A stretch of 64,000 nt of DNA from Larix kaempferi (Eukaryota > Streptophyta > Pinopsida > Pinales > Pinaceae): contig BSBM01000179.1 of NCBI GenBank assembly GCA_027924585.1, positions 12,376,501-12,440,500 of the forward strand. The letters run 5' to 3'. The translations under genes were made by a program, and so were the position numbers. The notes under the pieces were generated by a model. The model saw only the letters and a program-made list of their open reading frames with translations, made no database searches and had not been told where the DNA came from. Of the stretch, positions 11,654-23,342 are shown piece after piece. Each line of letters begins with the position of its first letter. The first letter of the stretch is position 1.

Positions 11654-14518
11654 TGTCACATCTCCACTCACCAATCCAACCAACAGAAGGGACATGAACG
11701 ATTTATGGGGTTTTAAATTTTGCCCCATGGGGATAATACAGAATTATTAAATATTTAAGTGCACATGAAAATGAAAAAATATAAGCACAACATAAATAAA
11801 TATATATGCACAAAAAACATGCATATACCAGCATATTAATCATAGGCATAATAATAATAATAAGTGCACAAAATAAACTCTTTCTCATGCTACTCACATG
11901 CTTCCAATTTAATAATTCAAGATATGCCATTATGTTCCTTACTACAAGAATTTATTAAACATTCATAACACACAAATTTGGGATATTCATAAGCAACAGT
12001 AAACACTTATCTTTTAACTGAAGTTGTACAAGCAACTAATTATGGAAGAGCAATGTTCCACCCAACCGTAGGCACTCTATCCAACACTTTATCTTTCTAT
12101 TAAGAGGCCACCCCTGATATGGGCTATGTAACCACTAAGGAGGTACTAAACAGACTCACTAACAACCATAAGAACACACACTCATAGTAAGCCAGCACAC
12201 AACTAGGTTTATCCATCATGCAGAGAGACAAGGAAGGATAATGCTAAGTCAATGAGCTCAACCATAGAGCTACATGCATATCAATTGGCTTCTTTGTCAC
12301 CTACATGAATGATTTAGGGGGTTATTTCGCCTCATGGCGATAATATAAAATTCTTCAACATTTAAGTGTGTGCAGATGCAAAAACATAAACACACAGAAA
12401 TAAATATATCTGCACACACTGCATGCCTATACCAACATATTCATCATGGGCATAATATTAAAAGTCATGCAAAAAAATAAACTCTTTCTCATTCCAATTT
12501 AATAAATCAAGATAGACCATTATGTTCCTTAATAACTACAAGAATTTATTAAATATTCATAACACACAAATTTGGCATATTCAGAAACAATAGTAAACAC
12601 TTATATTTTAACTGAAGTTGTCCAAGCAACTAGCTATGGAATAGCAACGTTCCACCCAATCATAGGAACTCTATCCAACACTTTATCTCTTTGCTAAGAG
12701 GCCAACCCCAAGTTGGGCTATGTACCCACTAAGTAGATACTACACAGGGTCACTCACATCCATAGGAACACACACTCATACTAATCTAACACACAAATGG
12801 GTTTATCTAGCATGCAAAGAGACAAGGAAGGAGAATGGTAAGTGAGTGACCTCAACCATAGAGCTACAAGCATATCAATTTGCTTCTTTGTCATGTCTTT
12901 ACCCATCAATCCAACTAATGGAGGGGACATGAACAATTTATGGGGTTCTATATTTTTCCCCATAGGGATAATATAAAATTCTTAAACATTTAAGTGTACA
13001 TGTAGATGAAAAAATATAAACACATAGGAAATAAATATATTCGCACACATAGCGTGCATATACCAACATATTCATCATAGATGTAAAATTAAAAATCATG
13101 CATAGAAATAAACTATTTCTCATGCTACTCACAGGATTCCAATTTAATAATTTTAGATTGGCCATTTTATTCCTTACTACAAGAACTTATTAAACATTCA
13201 TAACACACAAATTTGGTATATTCAAAAGCAATAGTAAACACTTATCTTTTAACTAAATTTGTCCAAGCAATTGGCTGTGGAAGAGAAATGTTCCACCCAA
13301 CAATAGGAACTCTATCCATCAATTTATCTCTCTATTGATAGGATACCCCCGAGCTTGGCTATGTATCCACTAAGGAGGTACTACACATTCTCACTCACAG
13401 CCATAGGAACACACACTCATGCTAAGGTAGCACAATTAGGTTTATCTAGCATGTAGAGAGACAAGGAAGGAGAATGCTAAGCCACTGAGCTCAACCATAG
13501 AGCTATAAGCATATCAATTGGATTCAGCCAACCTTGGCACCCACATTACCTACCACACCCAACACAAAAAAGGTCACCTTCTCTGCTACAAAGTCCCTCG
13601 GGTGCCCCCTTCCCTCTAGTGCTATTCAAGGTCGGCATAAAAAGGTCCAAGCTGCTAAACCTTCATACATTTCTTTCCTTCAATGGGATTATCAAGCAAT
13701 TCCATCCTTTGGTCTCTTTCTACCTCGGTTTTCTCTTGAATTCTCTAATTTCTTGCTACAAAATCAATTTCCAAGCATCCAAATATGGGTTTTCCCATGG
13801 ATGTTTGGGCCTATAACACTCTCAAATTCCCACCAAGGTTGATATCTATGGACCCCCCACTGGTTTTCACAACCCACATGAAGTTTTGGGCATTTTTAAA
13901 ACCCTAAAACATGGTTTTTCCTTTACGATTTTTTATTCCTCTCACTACTGGGAATGCGTAGCTTGATGAAAATCAGCATCGGGTTGCCGAAAAATGGAAT
14001 GGAGATGAAGGGAAACAAATCCCCATGAGGGAAATTGAATTCTAGTTACACAAAACTGATCCCATACACAACCATATGACTTTGTGGGCTCAACCCATGA
14101 TCCATTAAATTCATGAGTTGATTTCTCAATATTATTCTTACAATATAATTAAAGATCAGCAAGGAAGTCCACTTGGGTAGCTGCTTACCATTTATGGCAC
14201 ATGGGTTCTCAAGATGACACTTTGAAACAAAATATTTAATCCCGCACACCCCTCTCCTCTCCCTAATGGATAAACAAAAACCTTCATTTTAGTTCTCTTC
14301 ATAGACAACTCTTAGACTTCTATTTGCATTATAAATATTTACTTTTTTCGATGGCTGACTAGGACATGTCTATGAAATATAAAATACTTGTATTTATAAG
14401 ATGAACATTCAATAGCAAGGCGATGGCCTTGAGATCCACACTAGGAATCATACATTGCAGTTTCACAATATTTATATATCGAGCCAATACATTCCAAGGG
14501 TCAAAATGGGGTATTACA
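11654..14518 (-). mobile_element. Gypsy 5' LTR, about 2.87 kb
   Basis: In element orientation it starts TGTAATACCCCATTTTGACC (at 14518) and ends GGAGATGTGACA (at 11654), typical gypsy LTR ends, followed by a primer site. The length is inflated by three tandem units of about 0.6 kb (11692-13521). The remainder (13522-14518) has no clear coding potential. The matching 3' LTR is outside the window. Confidence 0.65.
11692..13521. repeat. Three tandem copies of a ~611-624 bp unit
   Basis: Units begin at 11692, 12303 and 12927 with 'acatgaa(c/t)(g/a)attta'. Each contains the same ordered landmarks: 'ataata(ta/ca)(a/g)aatt', 'agcacacaaataaatata', 'aacactttatct', 'gggctatgt(a)acc', and a terminal 'gagctacatgcatatcaattgg'. 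Divergence between units is visible, so the amplification is old. Confidence 0.85.
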
Positions 14519-15780
14519 TCAATTGTATTTAGAGAATATTGAACTAAGACTCTTTGTGAAGTGGCTTGGTTAGATTCTGAGAAATAAGTGCTTTATGCAA
14601 TAGGGCTATCAAGAGATGTGAATATTTTATCTTCTAAGGCATTATAAAAATTTTTGAGTGTAAACATCTTTGCGAAGTAACTAGACCTTCAATTTTTGGT
14701 GATACACCTCTCCCATTCCTGGAATAGAAGGTTGGTAAGTCAACCACTTTGAAATTTTTTAAGTTTTTTTTAATAAAAAATGTAATAAAAACTCAAATAA
14801 TCAATTATAGGGCCAACTAAATACAATGTATCAAAAAAATCACAATACTACAAAAGAACTATAAGACACAACATGCAAACTTACTCTTCTAAAAACTGAA
14901 GTAAGGTGGTTAAGGCCTTCATCCAATTAGTGAAAATTTGAGTACAGAGGGCCTTCCAAAGAATCAATGTTGAGGGAAATCATCATAGTGATAACAAACA
15001 AAGTGCTTTCCTTGGTGAGTGGATTAGGTTCATTGAAAGATAAACAAAAACAATTGCTTTTACTTTTCCTTAGATTTTACATGGATGGTAATAAAATATA
15101 TATTTAAGAAGAATGTAAAGTACACATTATTCATGAAGTTGGTCCAATGCCTTTGTCAAATTTGGATCCTTGTATTTTGGTTCCAAGTCCTATTCCTTGT
15201 GAACACACCTACACACAAATACACAACAAACCTTCCTCATTCATTTTAACAAAAAACAATCATGTATAAAGAAACAACTCTATTCATTGCTCCAAAAGCA
15301 CATAACACATATCTTGAAGAGGGAAAAGTGAATTGATTTGTATTAATTACTAAAAAGAAGATAGTACTTACAATCCTTTGGTCATACTTATTGTACTTCT
15401 CTTCTCCAGAGTTTGAGTTTCTTTTTTTTCCCTTAGCCTCAATCAAAATCTCCAAACAACGGAAATGTTCTACTCTCAGATATAATAATGCTATTCAACC
15501 TTTGGTCTAACCTTGTCCATGCTCCTTTTATTCACCTTATAAGTCTCTTTTCTAGTTTTGCATTAGATCTAATATGGGTTATTATTACAAAATGAATGCT
15601 TTGCATGCATTACAAGTTCCTTCCATGAAAAAATTGAACTTTTGTTTAACTTATTGTACGCTTTTGATTGTTATTTTTCTTAATTTGGAAACTTGAGCAT
15701 GCTTTAAGGGCTCAATGTATAGACCAAATAGGTATGGTCGTGCCTTTTAGACTCAGTGTCAGAACTGGTCACTCTTCTCC
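14519..15780. other. AT-rich interval without recognisable genes
   Basis: Only short chance ORFs are seen. No LTR end, primer site or protein motif could be supported. Confidence 0.5.
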
Positions 15781-16332
15781 TTAGGAAAATGTAACAAATA
15801 TAATTATTAAAGAGAGAGAAACAAAAAAAAGAGAAGGGAATAAAAGAGAAGTTAAAAAAAAAAGAGAGAACAAGAAAGAAGACCACATAAAAAAAAAGAG
15901 AAGAATAAAAAAAAACACAATATAGGTTTTATTTAACCAACCTTGGTTTTATAAAACCACATATTGCCTTGGTTTTATAAAGAAACCTTTATTTATAATA
16001 ACTCATACCTTAATTAGGATGAGTTTAGTTATTATATAACTATAGTAATAATAATACATATTATTATTATCTCAAAGGCTTGAACTATTCGTAATCCAAC
16101 AAAAAAAATAGTTTTTTGGGGAAAAAAAAACTATATATATATATAGTTTATAAAACATTAATATAATAATATTATTAATTAATTAATAATTACTATTATA
16201 AATAAAAATAAATAAAAAATAAAAATAAGAAAATAATTATTTTATAATAATTATTTTTGGAAAAAAAAGGTTATTTGACCTGATAAGAAGAAAAAAAATA
16301 TAGTCAAAGAAGGTTCTTCGAAGAGAGACATA
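15781..16332 (+). other. Purine-rich and simple-sequence tract
   Basis: 15810-15915 is almost pure A/G on the plus strand (runs of 'aagagagaaaag' type). 16020-16250 is A/T only, with (TA)n and AATAAT phrases. A TGTAACAAATATA phrase at 15790 resembles the start of the LTR at 17687, but the similarity does not continue. Confidence 0.6.
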
Positions 16333-17610
16333 TTGGGAATTATTACAGTTTCTGTATCTACTTATTGTCAAAGAAAAAAGAAAAAGAAGTCAAACTATTT
16401 ATCGTCGAAAAAAAAAGTCAAGTCAAGCAAGACTAGTCAAAGAGTTCAAAGACCTTCTATCATCGAAAAAGTCGAAGACAATTTATCGCTGAAGAAGCCA
16501 GAGTCTATCTATTGCTAAAGGAATCAAAGTCAAAAGAAGACCAAGTTATCATCCAAGTCAGGAATTATGGCGAATTTTAAAGCAGAATTGCAGTCCGGAC
16601 TAAAAGAAGCATTTGACATGATGAAGCGAGATATGTCTAAGAGATTAATAGAACAAGAGAATCATTATCTAAAAAAACATATTGAGAGATTATCTATGCA
16701 AATTGAGGAATTAAAAAATGAAAACGATTTCAATCAGAGATTTAAAAATCAAGATATAAGGAAAGAAATAAACGGTTACAAAGCAGAAATAATACGCTTG
16801 AACAAAATCATTTGCAACAAGGATGAAGAACTGGCACAGATACAAAAGAAATTAGAGGATCAAGAATCAGTGGTTGGCCAATATCGACAACAGATAAAAG
16901 TTCTTCAACAACAAAATGATGAGTCTAAAAAGACTCATAAGTCAGAGATCGCAAAGAGTAATAAAGCACTATCCAACAATTCCGAAGAGATTTTCAGATT
17001 AAGAAATCATAACAAGACACTAGTCACAAAAATTAAGAAGTTGAAAAATAGTCGAAAGACAAAACAATCTACGGAAGACATTGAAGGAAAACTTCTAGAC
17101 AAGCAAGAATAAAATAGTTGCATTAGAAGTCATAACAAAGATCTTAAGGAACAACTTAAGAAGTCTGAAGATGAAAGAAAATCGCAAGTAGAATTGATTA
17201 AAAAGTGTCAAAATGATAACATGCAGTTAGAAAACAAGTTGGAAAATATACAAAATGAAACCTTTAAACATCAAGGGATGAAAATGCAACTTCTAGCTCA
17301 TAGCAACGAAGCAAAAGAACAGACAACAAGGTCTCCTTATCGTCACCCGGATTATAAACGTCATTTTGGCCAACGACGGGGTCAAAATGAACATACACAG
17401 AGGAATTACGATGTCAAACAAGCAAGAACATCGAATCAATACACTAAGCATCAAACAAAAAGTTACATCCCACAAAGCGATCAAATAGAAACGATAAAAA
17501 TAGATCTCAGATGGACCACATCAGAGACGATGCGACAATTCTCCCTTGGGATTAGTAACTCATATCGCCTCATTTCATCAAGTGTCGTCAGTACTAAAGA
17601 AAGGATCTAG
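16333..17610 (+). pseudogene. Lysine-rich coiled-coil ORF of an LTR element, two internal stops
   Basis: One plus-strand frame extends from 16333 to the stop at 17608-17610 with in-frame TAA at 16516-16518 and at 17110-17112. The best start is the ATG at 16567 (MANFKAELQSG). From there ~180 residues are strongly coiled-coil (heptad Leu/Ile with Lys/Glu/Gln), continuing after the second stop for ~50 residues. A basic, Arg/Gln/His-rich tail follows (17330-17480). The layout of a long coiled coil then a basic tail suits a Gag-like structural protein, but no zinc knuckle or polymerase is seen. A purine tract and LTR start 75 bp downstream. Confidence 0.5.
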
Positions 17611-17673
17611 ATATGTCGGTTCAAACAAACAAATCATTTGTTTCCAATAAGCTTTGAGGACAAAGCTTCCCTT

Positions 17674-17953
17674 AAGGGGAAGGCAATGTAACAAATATAT
17701 TGTTATAAATATTAACATTTAAATACTAAATAGGTTATTTAGGGTAATTAATTAATTACTCGAGAGGTGACTTGAAAAGTCACCTCCCTTCCCACTCAGG
17801 GTATAAAATACTCGACATTAATTCTTGTAAATTATCTTATCTCATAAATCTATAAATTTATATATCATTTTTATATCTACGGATATGTGGGTTATTTCAT
17901 AAATCATGGGTTCAACCCTAACTAATTGAGAATATCCAACTATGGATATTACA
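17674..17953 (+). mobile_element. Polypurine tract and short 3' LTR (267 bp)
   Basis: AAGGGGAAGG (17674-17683) precedes TGTAACAAATATATTG at 17687. The LTR ends in GGATATTACA at 17953, giving inverted ends TGTAA.../...TTACA. Inside are a perfect 9-bp stem (gaggtgact at 17764-17772 with agtcacctc at 17778-17786) and a TATA box (gtataaaata, 17801-17810). The matching 5' LTR was not found. Confidence 0.6.
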
Positions 17954-18176
17954 GAAAAGTAGTAACTAGTCCCCAATTTACTACAAATTTCACTATTTCA
18001 TAGTCAATTTTTGGTATTGAAGGTCTCTTTATTTCCACTATATTCCTTCATCATCAAGAGTGTTAAATATCATTATAAAAAATCAGAGTGAAAAATAACA
18101 TAAAACCTTGATGGAAATGTTGTAGAGAGATGACATGAATTTTGCCTCTATTTTGCGAACTAATGGTGGATTTATT

Positions 18177-18886
18177 TGTGAAATTCCACCCATGTGAAAT
18201 TCCTAATGGGTAGATCACCGACCTTGAACAAACCTCACAATTTCACATTGTTATTATTGAGAAGAATTAGGCAAAGACATGGATCAATTCACTCATAAAA
18301 CTGAAACACATATGAAAATTTGTTGTTGATACATTAATCAGTTGTAAGTTGGCAATCAAGAAGTGTTACAATAGAATGAATTCAATACACCTGGGAGTAT
18401 TCGAATTCACCTCAAGTATAGGCTTAGTTTGCATTGGAACCATCTATTGGTAAGGTTTAGTGGCCACCAATGATGAATAATCAGTTAACTAAGGCAGAAC
18501 TGAGCATAATTGAATCATGTGGGCACCAAAATAGGGGAGGAGACTCCAAGGGGACTAAATACTGACTTGTAGTGGTCAAAATAGGTGGTCCTACACTCAG
18601 TAGCAGTGAAACTAGGTGTAACAGTCAGTTAGCTAGGAAATCAAGGGGACAAGGTACCCTAAATCATAGAACTGAATGTGCTAACTCCTAAAATCATGCA
18701 TGAGGGTGAATTTGGACTTCAGTGATGTAACCAAGGCGCTCTGAGTAGATAGGAGGGATAATGATGGCAAAAAACAAGCTCTGTGGGTCCCAAAGTAAGG
18801 ACTTGGTGCTAGGATACTCAACTGCTAATGCATGGAATGCATGGATGCATGCAAGACCAAAATGAGATGGTGAGAATATTCCAACA
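18177..18886 (-). repeat. 3' LTR of gag-only element copy 2
   Basis: 710 bp, matching 20561-21262 along its length. Its outer end carries about 17 extra bases, a second 'gtgaaattcc' phrase, absent from the other LTR. Shared landmarks include 'gagactccaagggg' and 'aatgcatggatgcatgca' near the inner end. Confidence 0.85.
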
Positions 18887-19144
18887 CCCCCTTAAGCCGA
18901 ACTATGAGGAAAAATAAATTGAAATTAGGGCCCTGGTTACTGATACCAAAGGTCACCCAGTACAATCAATCTAGAAAAAGTGAGGAAAGAAGGAAAACCT
19001 AATGGGAAAAAAAAAACTCCCCTCAAGATAGACTGAAACATACCAAAAATTGTTGCTCAGGACTTAAGTAGGTGTGATGCTTGATTCAATGTTTGGAGGT
19101 ATCTTCCTCTTGGGAAGAAGTGGATCATGCTCAAAACATATGTG

Positions 19145-20365
19145 CTAGTATTCTCCTTCAGTGGATGCAAGCGAATTTGGAGGCTTTCTGAACTTGCTCT
19201 CCAAACCAAACATGGTGAGAAAAAATCCAAAAATATGAATATCATCCTGGAACCTGTAATTCGAACTGACTGAGGTAGGATCAGCTCCAATCAGATCTGA
19301 TTTCTCTTGAGACTTGAACTTCTTATTAGTGGAAGTTAAATCAGCTCCAAGAGTTGATACATGGTTTCTTGTGATCTCCTTTGAACCAGCAGGGGTGAGA
19401 TCAAAACCAAAATCACCAAAATGTGCATAAGACTTGAACCCAAGTGAATGGTAGTGTCCTCCATATTCAGAGAAACTATGAGAGCATGTGCCAATGATCA
19501 AATAGAATTTCATAGGAATCATGTGATCAAGAAGGGTGAATGCATCACCTCCAAACTCTAATTTAACCTCCAAAACATTTAGTAGATCATCATTCTGCAC
19601 ATCAACAAAATTATGTGAAAGAGAGGATTTAAGAACCTCTTCAGATTCTAGAGCATGAACTGGCTTATCTTGCTCAGAATTTGACATAGAAGATATTGAG
19701 AACATGAGTGAGGAATGGATAATATCTCCAAAAGGATCATCTTCATTAGTTGTGTCACTTTCATCTACATCATCTGCATGGGAAGGGGACAGTTCAAAAT
19801 TGTCTTCAACTTCTAGAGCAACAGAGGAAGGAATGTCTTCAACATGAACTTTATGTGTTGAATCTACAACTTCTTCTTCATCTTCAACAACTTCATCATG
19901 AGAGATGATTGAGTTTGAGACGTCATTAGAGAGAACACTTAAGGAGGTATCATTGGGATTTTTCTTCAAATAATTTGTACCAATCTCTTCATTCTGCTTG
20001 CCAAATGATTTTTCCAGTTGGGCCCATATATCACTTGGATATTCAATAGTTTCCATGAGGTAGCACATACTAGGAGACATAGAAATACACATTGCTCCAA
20101 AGGATTTGTCACATTCATTTAGTCAATCATTCTCTTCTTCATAGGAAGAACAATATCTCATAACACCAATACACATATCAAAAATACCTTGTCTCTTTAA
20201 ATATGCTATCATCTTTGGTTTCCACTCATCATAGTTGAATGGAGAGAGAGGAGGAATTACTTTTATATTCATGGAAGCTATTCTAGAATACCTCCAAAAA
20301 CAATGGAAAAATATATGGAGGATTATTTTTGAATCTATTGAACATTGGTTTAGGATAGTAGGCAC
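19145..20365 (-). pseudogene. Gag-like ORF of element copy 2 with one nonsense codon
   Basis: Minus-strand frame from about 20290 (MNIKVIPPLSPFNYDEWKPK) to the stop at 19145, broken only by TGA at 20123-20125. The homologous ORF at 57890-55878 has Trp at that position (EHWLDAYD against END*LNECD). The N-terminus fits Copia-type Gag: NYDEWKPKM followed by a 'L...G.FD.C.G' helix. After an acidic Ser/Asp linker there is one copy of the module also repeated in the other element: FYLIIGTCSHSF, YHSLGFKSYAHFGDFGFDLT and GSKEITRNH. No zinc knuckle, protease or RT is present. Confidence 0.75.
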
Positions 20366-20548
20366 TTTTATCCGGATCCTTCACACCTGGATATACCTTA
20401 AAGGACTTCTCCAATGAATTCAATGCAATGGAACCGAGATTTTCTATGGAAATCCAGAGACTTTTGGTGCTCTACTGAAAGCAACTGCTCAATCTACTAC
20501 TGGAACTGTTGCAACTGTTGCTACTGCTGCACTCAAAATATTTCACGA

Positions 20549-20560
20549 TATTTGATACCA
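20549..20560 (-). other. Primer-binding site of element copy 2
   Basis: TGGTATCAAATA directly adjoins the LTR end at 20561. Eight bases match the initiator-tRNA-Met primer site. Confidence 0.75.
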
Positions 20561-21262
20561 TGTGAAATTCCACAGGGATAGATCGTTGAGCTTGAACAAA
20601 CCTCACAATTTCACACTATTATTATTAAGAAGAATTAGACAAAGACATGGATCAATTCACGCATAAAACTGAAACACACATGAAAAAATGATGTTGATAC
20701 ATTAATCAACTGTAAGTTAGAAATCAAGAAGTCTACAATAAAATGAATTCAATACACCTAGGAGGATTCGAATTCACCTCAAGTATAGGCTTAGTTTGCA
20801 TTGGAACCATATCCCGATAAGGTTCAATGGCCACTGATGATGAATAATCAGTTAACTGAGGTAGAACTGAGCATAAATTAATCATGTCGGAACCAAAATA
20901 GGGGAGGAGACTCCAAGGGGGATAAATACTAACTTGTAGTGGTCAAAATAGGTGCTCCTACACTCAATAGCAGTGAAACTAGGTGTAACAGTCAATTAAC
21001 TAGGAAATCAAGGGGACAAGGTGCCTTAAATCATGGGACTGACTATGCTAACTCCTAAAATCATGCATGAGGGTGAATTTTGACTTAAATGATATAACCA
21101 AGGCGCTCTGAGTGGATAGGAAGGATAATGATGGCTAAAAACAAGCTCCGGGGGGGGGAAAGTAAGGACCAGGTGCTAGGAGACTCAACTGCTAATGCAT
21201 GGAATGCATGGATGCATGCAAAGCATGCAAGACCAAAATGAGATGGTGAGAATATTCCAACA
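20561..21262 (-). repeat. 5' LTR of gag-only element copy 2
   Basis: 702 bp with TGTG...AACA ends on the plus strand. It pairs with 18177-18886, and scattered substitutions and small indels show that the insertion is not recent. A run of nine G at 21152-21160 differs from the other LTR. Confidence 0.85.
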
Positions 21263-21600
21263 TTATTTAGGGTTTTACATCAACAAATATGACTAGAAAA
21301 TGAGGGGCAAGTTCAACCAATAAAGGGGTACATTTTTGTTCAACATGGTTGCATATTACCATTAGTGATTTTCTTTCTATTATTTTTATTTTTCAACATT
21401 GTTCCTTATTTATTAGCTATTTTTTCTTGTTTATTTTAATTCATTTAAGAGTTTTCTCTTTATTTTCATGTTAATGGTGGATTTGTTTTAGGGTTTTACG
21501 TCAACCAATATAGATAAAAAAATGAGGGGCAAGCTCAACCAAGAAATGGGCACATTCTTTACATCATGGGTGCATGTCCAAAGGGGTTTTCGCCTTCCTT
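21263..21600. repeat. ~220-bp direct repeat that was the target of element copy 2
   Basis: 'taatggtggattt' at 18161 plus the sequence right of the element ('tagggttttacatcaac' at 21268) reconstruct the same string as 21472-21505. 'aatgaggggcaag(t/c)tcaacca' then follows in both. Subtracting the insertion gives a period near 220 bp. Confidence 0.75.
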
Positions 21601-22599
21601 TATTTGAAAGTTCATGAGATTTTCCAACCTACGTGGCATTCTTCTTGATGTTTTTGGAGCAATGGTACTACCCTTTTGTCTAGCAGCAATGCTCCATTTT
21701 TGTTTTGGAGCATCAAAGCTACTAGTCTTATTCCTTTGTTTGAGAGCATCAATTCTCCACTTTGGGCATATTACTTCTAGTGGATAAGTAGTTTTGGCGA
21801 GTTTTCATAAAAAAAATTCCATGTCATAATTAAGTGGTTTTGTAATTACAATAGATTAACTTATTAAGTGGCTTGAGTGGTTTGACAAATTGACACTCAT
21901 TATGGTTTTGTATGGGTGGTTTTATCACCAATACTATATAGTAATGCTTAGCTTTTCAATATTAAGTATTGTACATTTTCGTACTATTATTATTCTACTT
22001 ATTTTTAATGTCTTATTTCATATGGTTCCAACTATATTTTTTTAATATTATGCAAGTATTTTCATTTTTTTTAATTCTAAATCAAAGATCCATTAATATA
22101 AAGGGATAAGAATTAGTACTTGAAATTTTAACATAAAGTTATGCTATCACTACACTTTAATAATCATGTATTTATGAATTAAATTCAATCTATCAATATT
22201 AAGAAGACATGGAAATTATTATATACAAAAGAAATTAATTGTAAAAATAACAAAATATCAATAAATTATTAATTGCAAATATGTTTTTGATGATAAAATA
22301 AGAATTAATTTTGGTATCGGAGTAAGATATAAAACTACTTATGATTGGCTGAGAGATAATCTTCCTTAGATGTAAGAAAACATGTTAATAACCCAAGACC
22401 CAACACCATATGGTAGGAATGGAATTTTTCCCCCTTAGAAACCACTGGTGGGTTATTTCAGGTGGTGTGGTTTTCCTTAAATAACGGTGATGAATCAACT
22501 TGCATTTTCAAATAGTAGGTAGTGATGGTTGTCCTCACTACTAGTTTGAGAACTGAGTTATGCTAGGTTCTTCCATCTTTAAAAAATAAAATAAAATAA
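21601..22599. other. AT-rich interval with scattered CACTA-like motifs
   Basis: 21650-21790 has several 'ggagcat(c)aa...' and 'agcaatgctcc' phrases like the subterminal motifs at 22640-22965. The rest is AT-rich with no coding signal. Confidence 0.4.
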
Positions 22600-23342
22600 A
22601 AATTTGATTTATTTGATATAGCCAATGCTATAACTAATTATCAAAGCATCAGTGCTCGTCTTAATCTTGGAGCACTAAGATCAGCGAATCACTTTATTTT
22701 GGATGTAGCCGTTCTCTTCTTTGATTCTGGAGCATCAATATAGGTGCTTCACATTGGTGTGGGTGCACCAGTGCTCAAATTTTAGATATGGACACACCAA
22801 TGCTTTTATAATCTTTGTGTGCACCAATACTCCTATAAGATATGAGAGCATTGGTGCTTCTCTTTTAGGATATGGACAACGTTACTCCACTTTGTTCTTG
22901 GAGAACAAGTGCTCAAAATGGATATAGAGCATTAGTGCTCCTATATACTTGTAGCATCGATGCTTTCTGAAACATGCACCAATGTTTATTAAATAGTTTT
23001 GCACTAGTTACCTTATTGTTTTAAATGCACCAACTAAAAAACCTCCATTAAAACCTCCAACTGCTTGTTCCTTATTGTTTTAAATGCACCAACAAAAAAA
23101 ATCCATTAAGACCTCCAACTGCTTGTGCCTTATTGTTTTAAATGCACCAACAAAAAAAATCCATTAAAACCTCCAACTGCTCAACAATTTTAGTTTTAGT
23201 GAAAATCCATTAAATCCTACACTAAAACCCTCATTACCAATTGCAAAAATTTTAGAGAAGATCTTTTTTATAATTTTGCACAATCTTATAACACTACAAA
23301 CTTCCATTAAATCCTTCGGTAGAAGGTGTTTTCCTTGTAGTG
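22600..23342. mobile_element. CACTA transposon right-terminal region A
   Basis: Ends in CCTTGTAGTG at 23342, the complement of the CACTACAAGG start expected of CACTA (En/Spm, CMC) elements. Upstream is a cluster of palindromic 12-mers: AGCATCAGTGCT (22645), TGCACCAGTGCT (22764), AGCATTGGTGCT (22847), AGCATTAGTGCT (22928) and AGCATCGATGCT (22953). These are typical of subterminal transposase-binding repeats. No transposase ORF or left terminus was found. Confidence 0.65.
23011..23181. repeat. Three tandem ~58-bp units in CACTA region A
   Basis: Units start at 23011, 23070 and 23128 with 'ccttattgttttaaatgc' and end in 'cctccaactgct'. Two or three differences are visible per pair. Confidence 0.9.

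Larger units (their letters stand above)
18177..21262 (-). mobile_element. Complete gag-only LTR retroelement (copy 2)
   Basis: Two LTRs in direct orientation (18177-18886 and 20561-21262) enclose 1.67 kb. TTATT flanks both sides (18172-18176 and 21263-21267). The ends are TGTG...AACA on the plus strand, that is TGTTGG...CACA in element orientation. A primer site (TGGTATCA) lies at the inner end of the right LTR, and a purine tract (AAGGGGG) abuts the inner end of the left LTR. The only internal coding is a gag-like frame; there is no room for pol. It is inserted in the first copy of a ~220-bp tandem repeat. Confidence 0.88.

Noticed and set aside
13534-13842. 102-codon plus-strand ORF
   Set aside because: Lies within the gypsy LTR on the opposite strand, with no conserved motif.
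15790-16057. Candidate left LTR for the coiled-coil element (TGTAACAAATATA start)
   Set aside because: After about 20 bases it no longer resembles the LTR at 17687-17953, has no matching TATA or hairpin, and no primer site follows.
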